Part shown: one piece after another, positions 21,632-32,709 of the stretch
How positions within the stretch are numbered: the first letter of the stretch is position 1
Layout: the number at the start of each line of letters is the position of its first letter
Origin: Agapanthus africanus
Lineage: Eukaryota; Streptophyta; Magnoliopsida; Asparagales; Amaryllidaceae
Assembly (NCBI GenBank): GCA_030015575.1
Contig: JASDDO010000006.1
Location: 203,365,632-203,429,631 of the forward strand
Length of the DNA: 64,000 bases
Direction: 5' to 3'
Notes under the pieces: generated by a model
The model's input: only the letters and a program-made list of their open reading frames with translations
The model's database searches: none
Told to the model about the DNA's origin: nothing
Program-made: the position numbers and the translations under genes

Positions 21632-23852
21632 TGTTGCGCCACGGCAGCGCCCCGGCCGTCTATCCGAGGCCAAAATGCGGAATCAAAATTTTCTTATCTT
21701 TTAAACTGGCGCTACCGCGGACAATGAAAACCCGGATCGTAACCATTAACCTAATGCTAGCCAATAAGAGATGGGAAAAGAAGTATACCGAGTGATCCGA
21801 GTCCTCCGGTCTTCTCGTCATCGTCCCAATCTCCCGCGGAAAGTCTAGTCTCCATATCGTCGCCTCCTCGCCGGAAAGGGCACCACATCGCCTGCGTCTT
21901 TTACGGGCTCCCACCTCAATACCGAGGCAACTCGGGCGCGAAGTTGGCGGGCCGACGCGTCCAAGATTTGATGTAGAATGTGTAGGGTTGAAGCTATGTC
22001 TCATTTGGGGTTTGTTGCCTTTTGAAGATGATGGAGGAATCAAGATAAGAAAAATGGTGCTTGCATTTTTCTTGACATGAAAAGAGATCAAAAACTACAC
22101 TCTCAAAAATGAAGCTCTCTTCTTCTTTTCTCTCAAATCTCTTCAACCATTTCCAAAATAAGAATGGTGGAGGAAGAAATACAAACTCATGAAGGGAGGT
22201 GAGTGTAGGATAAAGCAAGAGGTGACCACATCCTAAACATCATCATAACAATCTCACATCAACTTTCATCTCATTTCTAATCTTCATAAAGCAAGAAATG
22301 ATGAAGGAAAAGAATGGTATCTAAAGATGCTATCATAATAAATACATATGCAAGAAACCCCCTCCTCAAATGTAATTTGCAAAACTGCAAATTACCCCCT
22401 CCATCAGATAAGTCCGGCCGGGAAAGAACAAAGGAAAACCGGCCGGAACGGAATGCAAACTGGCAACTCCAGAAAACTGGTCCCGTAATAAATTACAGGA
22501 AAACCCCGATACTGTGCATACACACCTACATCTGTATTCCGACCGGATACAAATGCAATGAGACAAAATCTACACTGTACTAAACTAGGATCCGGCTTAA
22601 ACCAAAGCCGGCTAGTAATATTCGTCTGATCCTGATCCGTGCAATACCGCACGTATCTGATCGAACCCTGCCATATAACTATACGGCCACTAGTACAAAA
22701 CTGTCCGATCCTGATCCGTGCAATACCGCACGTATCTGATCGGACCCTGCCATATCTCCATACGGCCTCTACAGCGTTTCGCCCGAAACTTGAGTAACTG
22801 TATGTGTGGTGGACTCTAAAGACTCGTCAATACTATGGCTGTGGATTTAACCACTAGCACGTCAGAGGTATAAGCCAATACGTGACGGGCCACCAGCTAT
22901 TGACCAAAAGGGACGTCGATGAGCGAACTCATCCTGACACCCTACTGAGCCTGTCAGTGACAATATCCGTACAGTCCGGTCCGTTCGTCTATGAGCATCG
23001 CATGGCGGGCCTAGGGGGTTGGTAAAAGTCAGACCCCCAAAAGCGGTACAAGTCGTGTCGGAGTGTAGCCCAGAACACCCTGAGATACTACTGGAATACC
23101 TACCAGTAAATCTCCTGCCTCGGCCGAGGGCTTTGTGTAATGGCTCTCCTAGACACAGCGTGACCTCACCCCCAATACCGGGAGAGACGAACCCCTGCAG
23201 ATCCGCTCACTGCCTCTATGTGGCTCGGGACTGTACCCAACTAAAACCTGTTTGCACGACTCCTTTGAGCCGTGGTAGGGTAGAAATCAAAGCACAGTGG
23301 GAACTCACACGAGACAAATGACGATCTCAGGTCGATGAACTAACCTGTACACATGTCACCAGGGAACTGCTATCTGACGTCTGGTATAAGACCAACTAGC
23401 ATGTTCCCGGCGAGTCCTGTCCGGTGTACTCATAACACAATGAGCACCTGTATACATCTTAGGTGAACCAACTGACACCAGTGGCTTGTGAGACCGGCCA
23501 CCGCCCCTCGTCGGGGTCTCGACTGTATACACTAGTCTACTAATGGAGTATCGATGCCCAGTCTCGAAACTCCCACGACTAGGGACCTTTTAAGGATGTG
23601 CTTATAGACTACTAGCTCCCACGTATATGATCGCCATCATACTGTTGGCCGTCAATCAAGAATCCTAGGGGCTCTATCAACGTGTAATAGCGACCTCTCA
23701 GGTCACCTAAAGCAGTACACGATAATAAAGATAAACCAGATAGCATACTATCATCTTGTGTAAGACTGTCCTCCTGGGATAGGTCCTCCCTCAATCATTG
23801 CAATCACGAGCCTGTGATCCAATAATTGACTCTGAGGGCACTATCTCCAACA
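21632..23852 (-). repeat. Copia B 3' LTR
   Basis: On the plus strand it begins TGTTGCGCCACGGCAG and ends ATCTCCAACA; length 2221 bp. It differs from 29564-31783 at few positions. It carries a tandem duplication of about 65 bp at 22621-22770 (see separate entry). Confidence 0.95.
22621..22770 (-). repeat. Tandem duplication of about 65 bp inside Copia B LTR
   Basis: The block with GATCCTGATCCGTGCAATAC through CCATA..TACGGCC occurs twice in a row. It is present in both LTRs of B (also about 30552-30700) but once in LTRs of A and E. Each unit holds GTGC/GCAC as a small inverted repeat. Confidence 0.8.
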
Positions 23853-23864
23853 ATCTCCCACTTG
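23853..23864 (-). other. Polypurine tract, Copia B
   Basis: The minus strand reads CAAGTGGGAGAT directly before the LTR start TGTTGGAG, as in A. Confidence 0.9.
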
Positions 23865-24600
23865 CACTCAAGGCTAATTATTGCGATGTCGCATACTCAC
23901 AGCCCGTGTGATACCGAACACCCAACTCCTCTACTAGACAGTCTCACAAAACCCGTTTGCGAAACTATTGCGTTCGAGGAATAGCCTCAGTGAGTGGATC
24001 CGCTCAGATGTTTCTTTCTATGTCTCTCTATATCTCAAGTTCACGGAGAAAACCATCTCCCGAAAAGAGCAATACCTGTCTTAGAATATGTCTGGATGTC
24101 TGATGGGACCTAGCTCCTAAATGAACTCCAAATCCAAACTTCTTAGACTGTATCATCAACTGAACTTAATCAGTATCCTGCGCCATGCCTCCCTCAGTAT
24201 TGCCTTGGACCACCTGTCCAAAATACTGCCCCTCGTCAGAAGGAAAAACTATAACTCTGACAGCCACTCTGCCATCCAGGTCACCTTGGAAGCCTGGAAT
24301 GATAACCGTCTCCTAAAGGAGGCTGCTGCTATCATATCCCTAGAACATCAACTTATGTTCTAAAAATGCTTTCGACTGTTTCTCCAGGATTGGATCAATA
24401 TCAACTTATTGCATCTACTGCAAGAACAACATCTGGTGTGGTACTTGACATCTCATGATTGACTCAATTGCCTAAGCAAGTGATCTGCAAATCATGAACA
24501 TCCCTCTCCCCTTTAGTCTATAAGACACCTTTAGAGAGGGTGACTCCATCACATGCAGGTACACTACCGTGCCAGGAGTCATCCATTCTAAATACTCATA
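23865..24600 (-). pseudogene. Copia B RNase H relic
   Basis: This stretch is colinear with 12561-13313 of Copia A on the opposite strand and lies between polypurine tract and reverse transcriptase relic. Only short matches to Copia RNase H can be seen. It is heavily broken. Confidence 0.55.
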
Positions 24601-24608
24601 GAATGCTG

Positions 24609-24797
24609 TCAAGGTACCCAGATTAGGAAACCACCCAAATCTAGATCTAAAACCATAGATCTAGTAACCAGAATGTCTGATATAATATCCAAATCCTGTG
24701 TGGAGAAACCACTGTGTGACAACCAAAGTATAACCGATCGTAGTATAGGAATTTCATTTCCTACTCTGTGTATGTCATCCAAATACCAGGACATCAC
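24609..24797 (-). pseudogene. Copia B reverse transcriptase relic
   Basis: The minus strand reads WYLDDIHRVGNEIPILRSV, the YxDD catalytic region of Copia reverse transcriptase with the following helix. The open part is 62 residues. Confidence 0.8.
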
Positions 24798-26400
24798 ACC
24801 CTACTACCTTCTTAACAGATCCATCCCTTATTCTGATGAAGTCAAACCTATGACTGTCATATCAGAAATAGATGATCTATCTCCGCTGTAACTGCTTTAG
24901 TCTATAAATATACATAAGCCTGATGACCACCAATGCTTCCGCTGCTCCCACTGACTACGACAACCCTCTGCCAGAGTCATATAGACGTGCACTTCTAAAG
25001 CTAGTTTAGAACGACGCTATACTCATCCTCCTGCCGGGTCTCACAGTCTGGAACAACAGCAATGGTAAGTCTGGGTAAACAAGAACCTCCCTGCCACCGT
25101 CCTTGAGCATACCGAAGTACCTCTCGAGTGCCTGAGGTTACCCATCATATCTGCGGAGTGGCCAATGGAATGTCAAACCAGATTGAATCTTTAGGTTCCT
25201 TATTAAATATTCAGTAATCATTTGCGGTTCTGGAATCACTTCCAGTTCTACCATACTCCCACTACTGTTTTCTGAAAAAATCCATTTTTTATTAAAACTG
25301 TGGCGAGTCAAGAACAATATCACTATTAATCTTCCAGATGGTAGAAAGTCAACCCTCGTCATAGCCTGGGTCAACCCACAAACAGGCATTACAGAAACGT
25401 GCCTTGAGTTATCCAGAGTCTGGTTTTAAGCATAAGCCGGACAACTCCCCGTACCTTAACATCGTTAAGATATGAACTGTTCTATATCCAATATAGAACC
25501 AGAGGCACTGATTTAATTGAACCAGATTAAAATCATGCAGCTGTCTCCAGTGCATGTCAACTAAATGGAAAAAGGCCGATCAGCGTCACTCAACTTAGGA
25601 ATGCTTCCAATTATGAGCAACCCGAAAGAGAAGCAAGTTCTCTTAATCATTACTATCAACTGAATACCATACATAAGTATCTACATCTTCGATCACTTTG
25701 AAGAATCCTGATACTTGCAATACCTGGTTCTCTACTTTATCCCAATACCTATAACTTCTCAAAATTCGGACCATGTGTTTCTACGAAACACTTGTCTAAA
25801 AACTAGAGAAGTTATAAGTAAACCGAATATAGTACGAGGACCATCCCCTCTGTCCTGATGGATAGTGGACAACATACAATACTCTGTATAAGTCCCTTGA
25901 GTCTGATAACTCATTCACTGTGTGTCGTAAGTTGAAAACTGTACTTATGGTTAAGAAGAATTACACCGCTGTTTAATGCTCCTTACCTAACCATCCACTG
26001 ATATAGGTAAATGTCATTGACATAACTTCAAAAGGTATATCTCACTCTATAAAAATAGACGTACAGATATATCAATTTGAAATTGGTGCATAACCGCGGA
26101 TATTCAAAACCAAATAATTGCCGACCGGCAAACAACCCAGGTGATTTCCTCAAATATCACTGATTACAACGAATCCCGATATAATGAGGATAATCACCCA
26201 ATTCCCAGTAACTTACTCCCACTCATCATCTGTAAAACAATACAGATGTGAGAATCATACCTGGTAAACACATACCCTGGAGCAAGTGTCTAACTGGGAA
26301 ATCAGTTTTCCTTTAACAGTACACAGTGAAACTGAAACATTAAAACGTTTCGATGGGGTATCCTGGTATTCCTAGTAATGCCTCTTCCATTATCCAGATT
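24798..26400 (-). pseudogene. Copia B integrase and linker relic
   Basis: A reading at 25138-25389 (SFNKKWIFSENSSGSMVELE) resembles the segment between integrase and reverse transcriptase in Copia pol. The stretch near 25700-25880 is the counterpart of the integrase pieces in A. Many breaks. Confidence 0.55.
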
Positions 26401-27264
26401 CACAACTGTAACCGTATAATTCTTTGCCACCTTTCCAAATCCCTTTATATGTCTTTAGTCATTACCTTCTGCACACCCCTTTAAGCCAAATGGTTTTCTT
26501 CCTTCCCTACCGTTCGGCACCAGCCTATGGTTTGGAAGAAGACTATCCAATAAGCATAAAGGGTGTACTGTCCTAATCCTAGGAGCACTCACAACGCGAG
26601 AGAAGGTGAAGATAAAAGACACCTGAATGTACTTTATTCCTATTTCTCCTGAACTAGGATCCATCCTCGAAAGTTCGAGTTCGTATATAACCATACGATG
26701 GATTATCCAATCAACTGGGATCTTCGTAGTGATACGGAGTGTCCTGGAGAAATACAAAGGTGATTTAGGATTGGCGAAGAAATACTTGGTTTGGTCGTGA
26801 ATAGCAGTCGCATTTTACTTTGCCCTCTTACTAATCCCTTGCTTTGTCTTAACTTGATACCTTCTGTATACCATTTAGGCAAACTGGTTTTCTTCATTCC
26901 CTACCGGTCGGCACCAGCCTATAGTTTGGAAGAAGACTATCCAATTTGCGTAATAGGTGTACTACTCCTAAACCAAGGAGTACTCGCAACCTGAGAGAAG
27001 GTGAAAAGAAAAGACAACTGAATAGTCCTATCCATTTTCTCCAGAACCAGAAACCATCCTCGAAGTCCTTCGAGTTCGTATATAACCATACGATGGTTTT
27101 GTCCAATGGAAGTTGACGTTCGTAGTAATACGGGGTGTCCCGGAGAAAAGGGTAAAAGCAGGAGTGGCAAAGAGGTTTGCAACTCTGACAATCCAAAAGC
27201 CAGTGTAAAGAAGGTTCGGTTAACTTGGTCACTGAGTCATAGTCCAGGGTCGGGTCAATGGTCG
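26401..27264 (-). pseudogene. Copia B first coding relic with 0.4-kb duplication
   Basis: The minus-strand start (ATIDPTLDYDSVTK) and the two related segments of about 0.4 kb match those in Copia A (9896-10790) and E. I cannot assign a protein domain to them. Confidence 0.55.
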
Positions 27265-27560
27265 CTGCCAAAGAGAGAGAGAAAAGAAACACTCAGCATG
27301 CACTCTAACCTAGATCAGAATGGTTATCACTTTATCTAATCAGGAAACCTCCCACTGTAAACTCAAATTCTTCTCCAAACCTGAAAGAAGAATTAGTCGG
27401 GATCACCCGAGGAGTAAACCAGCTCATCAGTGGGAATCGGGATCCAACTATCATTGCATGATAACGTGACGGAATCCGCTCACGTCATCACACTCCAGAA
27501 GGTATGCGCATATCTGGCAAGTTTCAGTTCTTTTGAAACTCCCGATGAAAGTTTTTACCC

Positions 27561-27774
27561 CTAGGACCCAAGTGACCTTGACTGAGCCAACATATCAAAG
27601 GTTCCTAGTCAAGTTCAACCCGTCATTATCTTGATTGCATTAGACCCACCCGCACGAGTCCTTGACTGAGCCAAAATGACCGTACGACTGTCCTAACCAA
27701 TCACATATCCATAAGACAGAAAAGCATTACAGAGCTACCGCACACTACGCCTCGGCTGAGCACGACATACGTAG
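27561..27774 (-). repeat. Copia B leader: three motif hairpins
   Basis: The motif reads (element strand) TGTTGGCTCAGTCAAGG at 27576-27592 and nearly the same at 27660-27676. At 27745-27774 the core CTCAGC is kept between CTACG and CGTAG although the rest has drifted. The first site is enclosed by CTAGGA/TCCTAG (27561-27608). The shared TCA core sets B apart from A, C, D and E. Confidence 0.8.
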
Positions 27775-27920
27775 CACGAATACTAAGCAATACTAATCTG
27801 AAATGACGGAGGGCTACGGCTGGTTTTTGGCGAAAAACCTTTAACGTAATGAACTTGATATCGTTGAAGGAACTGGATAACTTTTTATAAAAATATAGTG
27901 ACGAAAACCTTTACTAAAGA

Positions 27921-28129
27921 GGTCACTCCCGGTGAAGGGATCTCGGCTCTTTCCCCGTAGAATGAGGTGCAGGATATTCCAACTGAATACCTCGATGCAA
28001 AGCAAAAGTAATCGGCTATAGTGAAGTTATTGCCCTGACGCAAACTTCTGTCCAAGGGGTCACTATCGGTGAAGGGATCTCGGCCCTTGCCTCGTCGACT
28101 GAGGAGCAGGATATTCTAACTGAATACCA
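27921..28129 (-). repeat. Copia B leader: duplicated hairpin unit
   Basis: Units at about 27921-27994 and 28048-28129 carry the GGTGAAGGGATCTCGG block and GATATTC..GAATACC-type stems, as in A. Confidence 0.8.
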
Positions 28130-28584
28130 CTATGCAAAACAAAAGAGAACATCCTTGCAATAACAGCTTTTTGAAAAAGTGTTCCAACAACATCAGAATA
28201 GGTTTGTTTATCTTGCATTGATCCGAATCAACGCAGTCCCATCATATGATCACACTAATAAAGAACGAAAATAATGATGTACGTATATGCCATGCACATT
28301 CGCCACTAGGTCCCGTCATCACCCGTTAGGTTACTTAACTAACGACAGAGCGGGGACTGGACTAGCGCGGATGAAAAACATATACAACATCTACTAATAT
28401 ATATACCAATATATAATTTTTGCTCAAGGCGTGATAAAAGGCAACATCACAGAAATGTACAGCATCACAGAACAGTACAGATATCTGGGATCCCCGGGTT
28501 TCACAGAGCCGCTGCTGAAACCCGACGTTCCCCTGGTCATGTGGATAGCATGTGCAATGAAATCCTAGACCCCTACGGGCGCGG

Positions 28585-28799
28585 CAAGTCACCCGCCAAG
28601 ACCTGAAGCGAGGCAGTCCCCTCCAGCACCGTGAATGGACCACCCAGCACTTCACGGAATCCGGTAACTTGGGCACCCCTCCTGGGTCAACCTGTACCCC
28701 CTATGAGTGCGGCGAATAGCCCGCCAATCCTAGAGTGAAGCCCCCTCCGTCTCAATGCCATGAGATGCGGGCCCGTTGCCCTCTAGAACCCGGCTATCC
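28585..28799 (-). repeat. Copia B leader: two rod stem-loops
   Basis: Rod 2 is CAAGTCACC (28585-28593) with GGTAACTTG (28663-28671), one mismatch. Rod 1 is GAATAGCC (28714-28721) with GGCTATCC (28792-28799), plus TCTCA/TGAGA inside. Order and spacing match A and E. Confidence 0.8.
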
Positions 28800-29318
28800 G
28801 TGCACCCCTCCGCGGGGTAATCCTAGTACAGAAAGTAAAAAATACATACACCGGGTACATCGACCGCAACCAGGTCGTGCCCCAAAAGAATAATACAAAC
28901 AGGCAGTGACGGCATTCCACATGTCGGACGCTCGCCCCGCAATATCAAATGTACATATAAAATAAAACTGTACAAACATTGCATCCAGGCTATCCCCCAC
29001 GACCGATCCGCAACATCACAACAATACATAGAACATCAACGTGAAAGTCACGTTCGCAAATCCTTCTAACCGGGCTATAGCAGTTAGACAGGATTTACCG
29101 ATCAAGTGACATTCACGGTCGCAGATATAATGTAAATACTGTGAACTAACATGTTTAAAATTTTTCGATCGACTGAATTTTCCGAAGTGGGCCCCAAGCA
29201 CAACTGTAGCACTCAAAAACATCTGGGCCCAAAAAGAATATACCAGAAACCCTATTTCCATGTCAGTAAACCACTGTAGAAATTTGGTACGGTTTGGCCA
29301 CAAAACGGCGGCGGTTCC

Positions 29319-29343
29319 GCGGCCAAAACGTGGTTTTGGCCGC
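29319..29343 (-). repeat. Copia B leader: GC-rich hairpin
   Basis: GCGGCCAAAAC (29319-29329) pairs perfectly with GTTTTGGCCGC (29333-29343) across three bases. In A the inner pairs read AAACC/GGTTT, so both arms have changed together. ACTGTAG/CTACAGT lies further out. Confidence 0.9.
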
Positions 29344-29550
29344 TAAACCTCCGCGCTACAGTTACATCAGCGTACCAAATTTTCACAGAATTCATAAAAA
29401 AACCCTGCACGTAATTTTCCAATGTACCAAATAATTTTTAGAGCAAGGAAAAAATCGACAGAAAGTGCGACATGGAAATGTGGTTTTTGGAAAATCCGAT
29501 CGATCGAACTTGTAAACATGTTAGAGCAAGTTAGACTAGGTTAATGGCGT

Positions 29551-29563
29551 GGCTCTGATACCA
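29551..29563 (-). other. Primer-binding site, Copia B
   Basis: The minus strand reads TGGTATCAGAGCC directly after the LTR, complementary to plant initiator tRNA-Met. Confidence 0.95.
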
Positions 29564-31783
29564 TGTTGCGCCACGGCAGCCCCCCGGCCGTCTATCCGAG
29601 GCCAAAATGCGGAATCAAAATTTTCTTATCTTTTAAACTGGCGCTACCGCGGACAATGAAAACCCGGATCGTAACCATTAACCTAATGCTAGCCAACAAG
29701 AGATGGGAAGAGAAGTATACCGAGTGATCCGAGTCCTCCGGTCTTCTCGTCACCGTCCCAATCTCCCGCGGAAAGTCTAGTCTCCATATCGTCGCCTCCT
29801 CGCCGGAAAGGGCACCACATCGCCTGCGTCTTTTACGGGCTCCCACCTCAATACCGAGGCAACTCGGGCGCGAAGTTGGCGGGCCGACGCGTCCAAGATT
29901 TGCTGTAGAATGTGTAGGGTTGAAGCTATGTCTCATTTGGGGTTTGTTGCCTTTTGAAGATGATGGAGGAATCAAGATAAGAAAAATGGTGCTTGCATTT
30001 TTCTTGACATGAAAAGAGATCAAAAACTACACTCTCAAAAATGAAGCTCTCTTCTTCTTTTCTCTCAAATCTCTTCAACCATTTCCAAAATGAGAATGGT
30101 GGTGGAAGAAATACAAACTCATGAAGGGAGGTGAGTGTAGGATAAAGCAAGAGGTGACCACATCCTAAACATCATCATAACAATCTCACATCAACTTTCA
30201 TCTCATTTCTAATCTTCATAAAGCAAGAAATGATGAAGGAAAAGAATGGTATCTAAAGATGCTATCATAATAAATACATATGCAAGAAACCCCCTCCTCA
30301 AATGTAATTTGCAAAACTGCAAATTACCCCCTCCATCAGAAAAGTCCGGCCGGGAAAGAACAAAGGAAAACCGGCCGGAACGGAATGCAAACTGGCAACT
30401 CCAGAAAACTGGTCCCGTAATAAATTACAGGAAAACCCCGATACTGTGCATACACACCTGCATCTGTATTCCGACCGGATACAAATGCAATGAGACAAAA
30501 TCTACATTGTACTAAACTAGGATCCGGCTTAAACCAAAGCCGGCTAGTAATATTCGTCCGATCCTGATCCGTGCAATACCGCACGTATCTGATCGAACCC
30601 TGCCATATAACTATACGGCCACTAGTACAAAACTGTCCGATCCTGATCCGTGCAATACCGCACGTATCTGATCGGACCCTGCCATATCTCCATACGGCCT
30701 CTACAGCGTTTCGCCCGAAACTTGAGTAACTGTATGTGTGGTGGACTCTAAAGACTCGTCAATACTATGGCTGTGGATTTAACCACTAGCACGTCAGAGT
30801 TATAGCCAATACGTGACGGGCCACCAGCTATTAACCAAAAGGGACGTCGATGAGCGAACTCATCCTGACACCCTACTGAGCCTGTCAGTGACAATATCCG
30901 TACAGTCCGGTCCGTTCGTCTATGAGCATCGCATGGCGGGCCTAGGGGGTTGGTAAAAGTCAGACCCCCAAAAGCGGTACAAGTCGTGTCGGAGTGTAGC
31001 CCAGAACACCCTGAGATACTACTGGAATACCTACCGGTAAATCTCCTGCCTCGGCCGGGGGCTTTGTGTAATGGCTCTCCTAGACACAGCGCGACCTCAC
31101 CCTCAATACCGGGAGAGACGAACCCCTGCAGATCCGCTCACTGCCTCCATGTGGCTCGGGACTGTACCCAACTAAAACCTGTTTGCACGACTCCTTTGAG
31201 CCGTGGTAGGGTAGTAATCAAAGCACAGTGGGAACTCACACGAGACAAATGACGATCTCAGGTCGATGAACTAACCTGTACACATGTCACCAGGGAACTG
31301 CTATCTGACGTCTGGTATAAGACCAACTAGCATGTTCCCGGCGAGTCATGTCCGGTGTACTCATAACCTAATGAGCACCTGCATACATCTTAGGTGAACC
31401 AACTGACACGAGTGGCTTGTGAGACCGGCCACCGCCCCTCATCGGGGTCTCGACTGTATACACTAGTCTACTAATGGAGTATCGATGCCCAGTCTCAAAA
31501 CTCCCACGACTAGGGACCTTTTAAGGATGTGCTTATAGACTACCAGCTCCCACGTATATGATCGCCATCATACTGTTGGCCGTCAAGCAAGAATCCTAGG
31601 GGCTCTATCAACGTGTAATAGCGACCTCTCAGGTCACCTAAAGCAGTACACGATGATAAAGATAAACCAGATAGCATACTATCATCTTGAGTAAGACTAT
31701 CCTCCTGGGATAGGTCCTCCCTCTATCATTGCAATCACGAGCCTGTGATCCAATAATTGACTCTGAGGGCACTATCTCCAACA
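29564..31783 (-). repeat. Copia B 5' LTR
   Basis: A 2220 bp LTR almost identical to 21632-23852. It ends at the target duplication CCAAA (31784-31788). Confidence 0.95.
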
Positions 31784-31788
31784 CCAAA
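31784..31788. repeat. Target-site duplication, right copy, Copia B
   Basis: CCAAA is identical to 21627-21631. Confidence 0.95.
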
Positions 31789-32483
31789 TACGGAGCATAT
31801 CGGGATAACTGTGTAAAATGGATGTCATACTCAGACACCGTCATCCCAGGTGTCTTGACTAAGGCCTCGAAGTTACGAGCTCTGGCGTCACGAACGCTCT
31901 CTGGGAGGAAACGAGCTAGAAAGACCGCTGTAAACTCGGCCCACGTCATTGGCGGTAGACCTGCAGCTCGACCTCTCAAGACTGACTCCCACCATGTCTG
32001 CACGAGACTTTCTAGTCGGAAACTCGCAAGCTCTACCCATCGATCATCCGAACATCTCAGTGAACGACGAATCCTGGCTAAACTGTCAAGGAACGTCAGT
32101 GGGTCCTCCGCTGCCTCGGTGCCGGTGAATACTGGAGGTCTCAGCCTCATGAAATCCTATAGTGAAACCGGGATGGTCACGGCGGTAGTAGTAGGAGCAG
32201 GTATCATAGCAGTCTGGGATGTAGTAGGTGCGTCATCCGGCCTCGGTGTACGACTGGCTGCAACTAGGGATCCTACCATCTGACGTAGCTCCTGCATGCC
32301 CCCCATCATCTGTCGCAACTCCTCCATACCAGTCTCGAGCTTATCCATACGGCGTGGTGAAGGTGGATCGGTCTGTCCCTGCGGCGTAGGCATACCACCC
32401 TACTCAGTCCTAGCCTCGGACGAGCCAGCTCGAATCTCGTCTCGGGCGGCAGCCCTCTGTGCCCTCATAGCCTTCGGCGGCAT
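31789..32483 (-). pseudogene. Gypsy H gag, proximal part
   Basis: A methionine at 32483 (MPPKAMRAQRAA) follows a leader of about 210 bp. Further readings include MDKLETGMEELRQMMGG and FTGTEAAEDPLTFLDSLARI, then WWESVLRG and FLARFLPESVRDARARNFE. These are typical of plant Tekay-type gag (retrotransposon gag domain). It forms the virus-like particle. It is broken, and Copia B interrupts it. Confidence 0.85.
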
Positions 32484-32709
32484 AGTGACTGGTACAGGAA
32501 ATAGGACAGTGCAATAGGATCATAGGATACACGAAAATGAAGAAGGAATTTCAAGCAAGTATATCCTAAAGTCACTTAGGCGGAGTACCGTATTGCAAGT
32601 ATGCCGCGGACATACGCACGCTACGTTACCCTGCTTAAGTCACTTACTCCATCTACCAAGGGTCATCCTACACTCAAAAAGGTAAAACCTATCGCTCTGA
32701 TACCAACTT
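32484..32709 (-). other. Gypsy H leader and primer-binding site
   Basis: The minus strand reads TGGTATCAGAGC at 32694-32705 (initiator tRNA-Met), four bases from the LTR end GTCGTGACA. A short leader of about 210 bp follows. In contrast to the Copia leaders I see no repeated hairpins here. Confidence 0.9.

Larger units (their letters stand above)
27265..29550 (-). other. Copia B leader
   Basis: About 2.3 kb between the primer-binding site and the first coding relic, with the same ordered set of inverted repeats as in A and E. Because B is the youngest copy, its leader should be closest to one that was recently functional. Confidence 0.75.
21632..31783 (-). mobile_element. Copia B: structurally whole, coding region decayed
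   Basis: A 10.15 kb minus-strand Copia element with LTRs at 21632-23852 and 29564-31783, polypurine tract, primer-binding site and exact 5 bp target duplication. All structural parts are present, but the coding region is broken in many places and no gag is recognisable. By eye the LTRs differ at only about 1%. It lies in Gypsy H, so it is the youngest insertion in this branch. A recent move with such a decayed interior suggests mobilisation by proteins from another element. Confidence 0.95.

Noticed and set aside
21660-22091. A 143-residue open frame repeated at 29592-30023.
   Set aside because: It lies in the two nearly identical LTRs of Copia B, so the second copy is not independent evidence, and it is not open in the LTRs of A or E.
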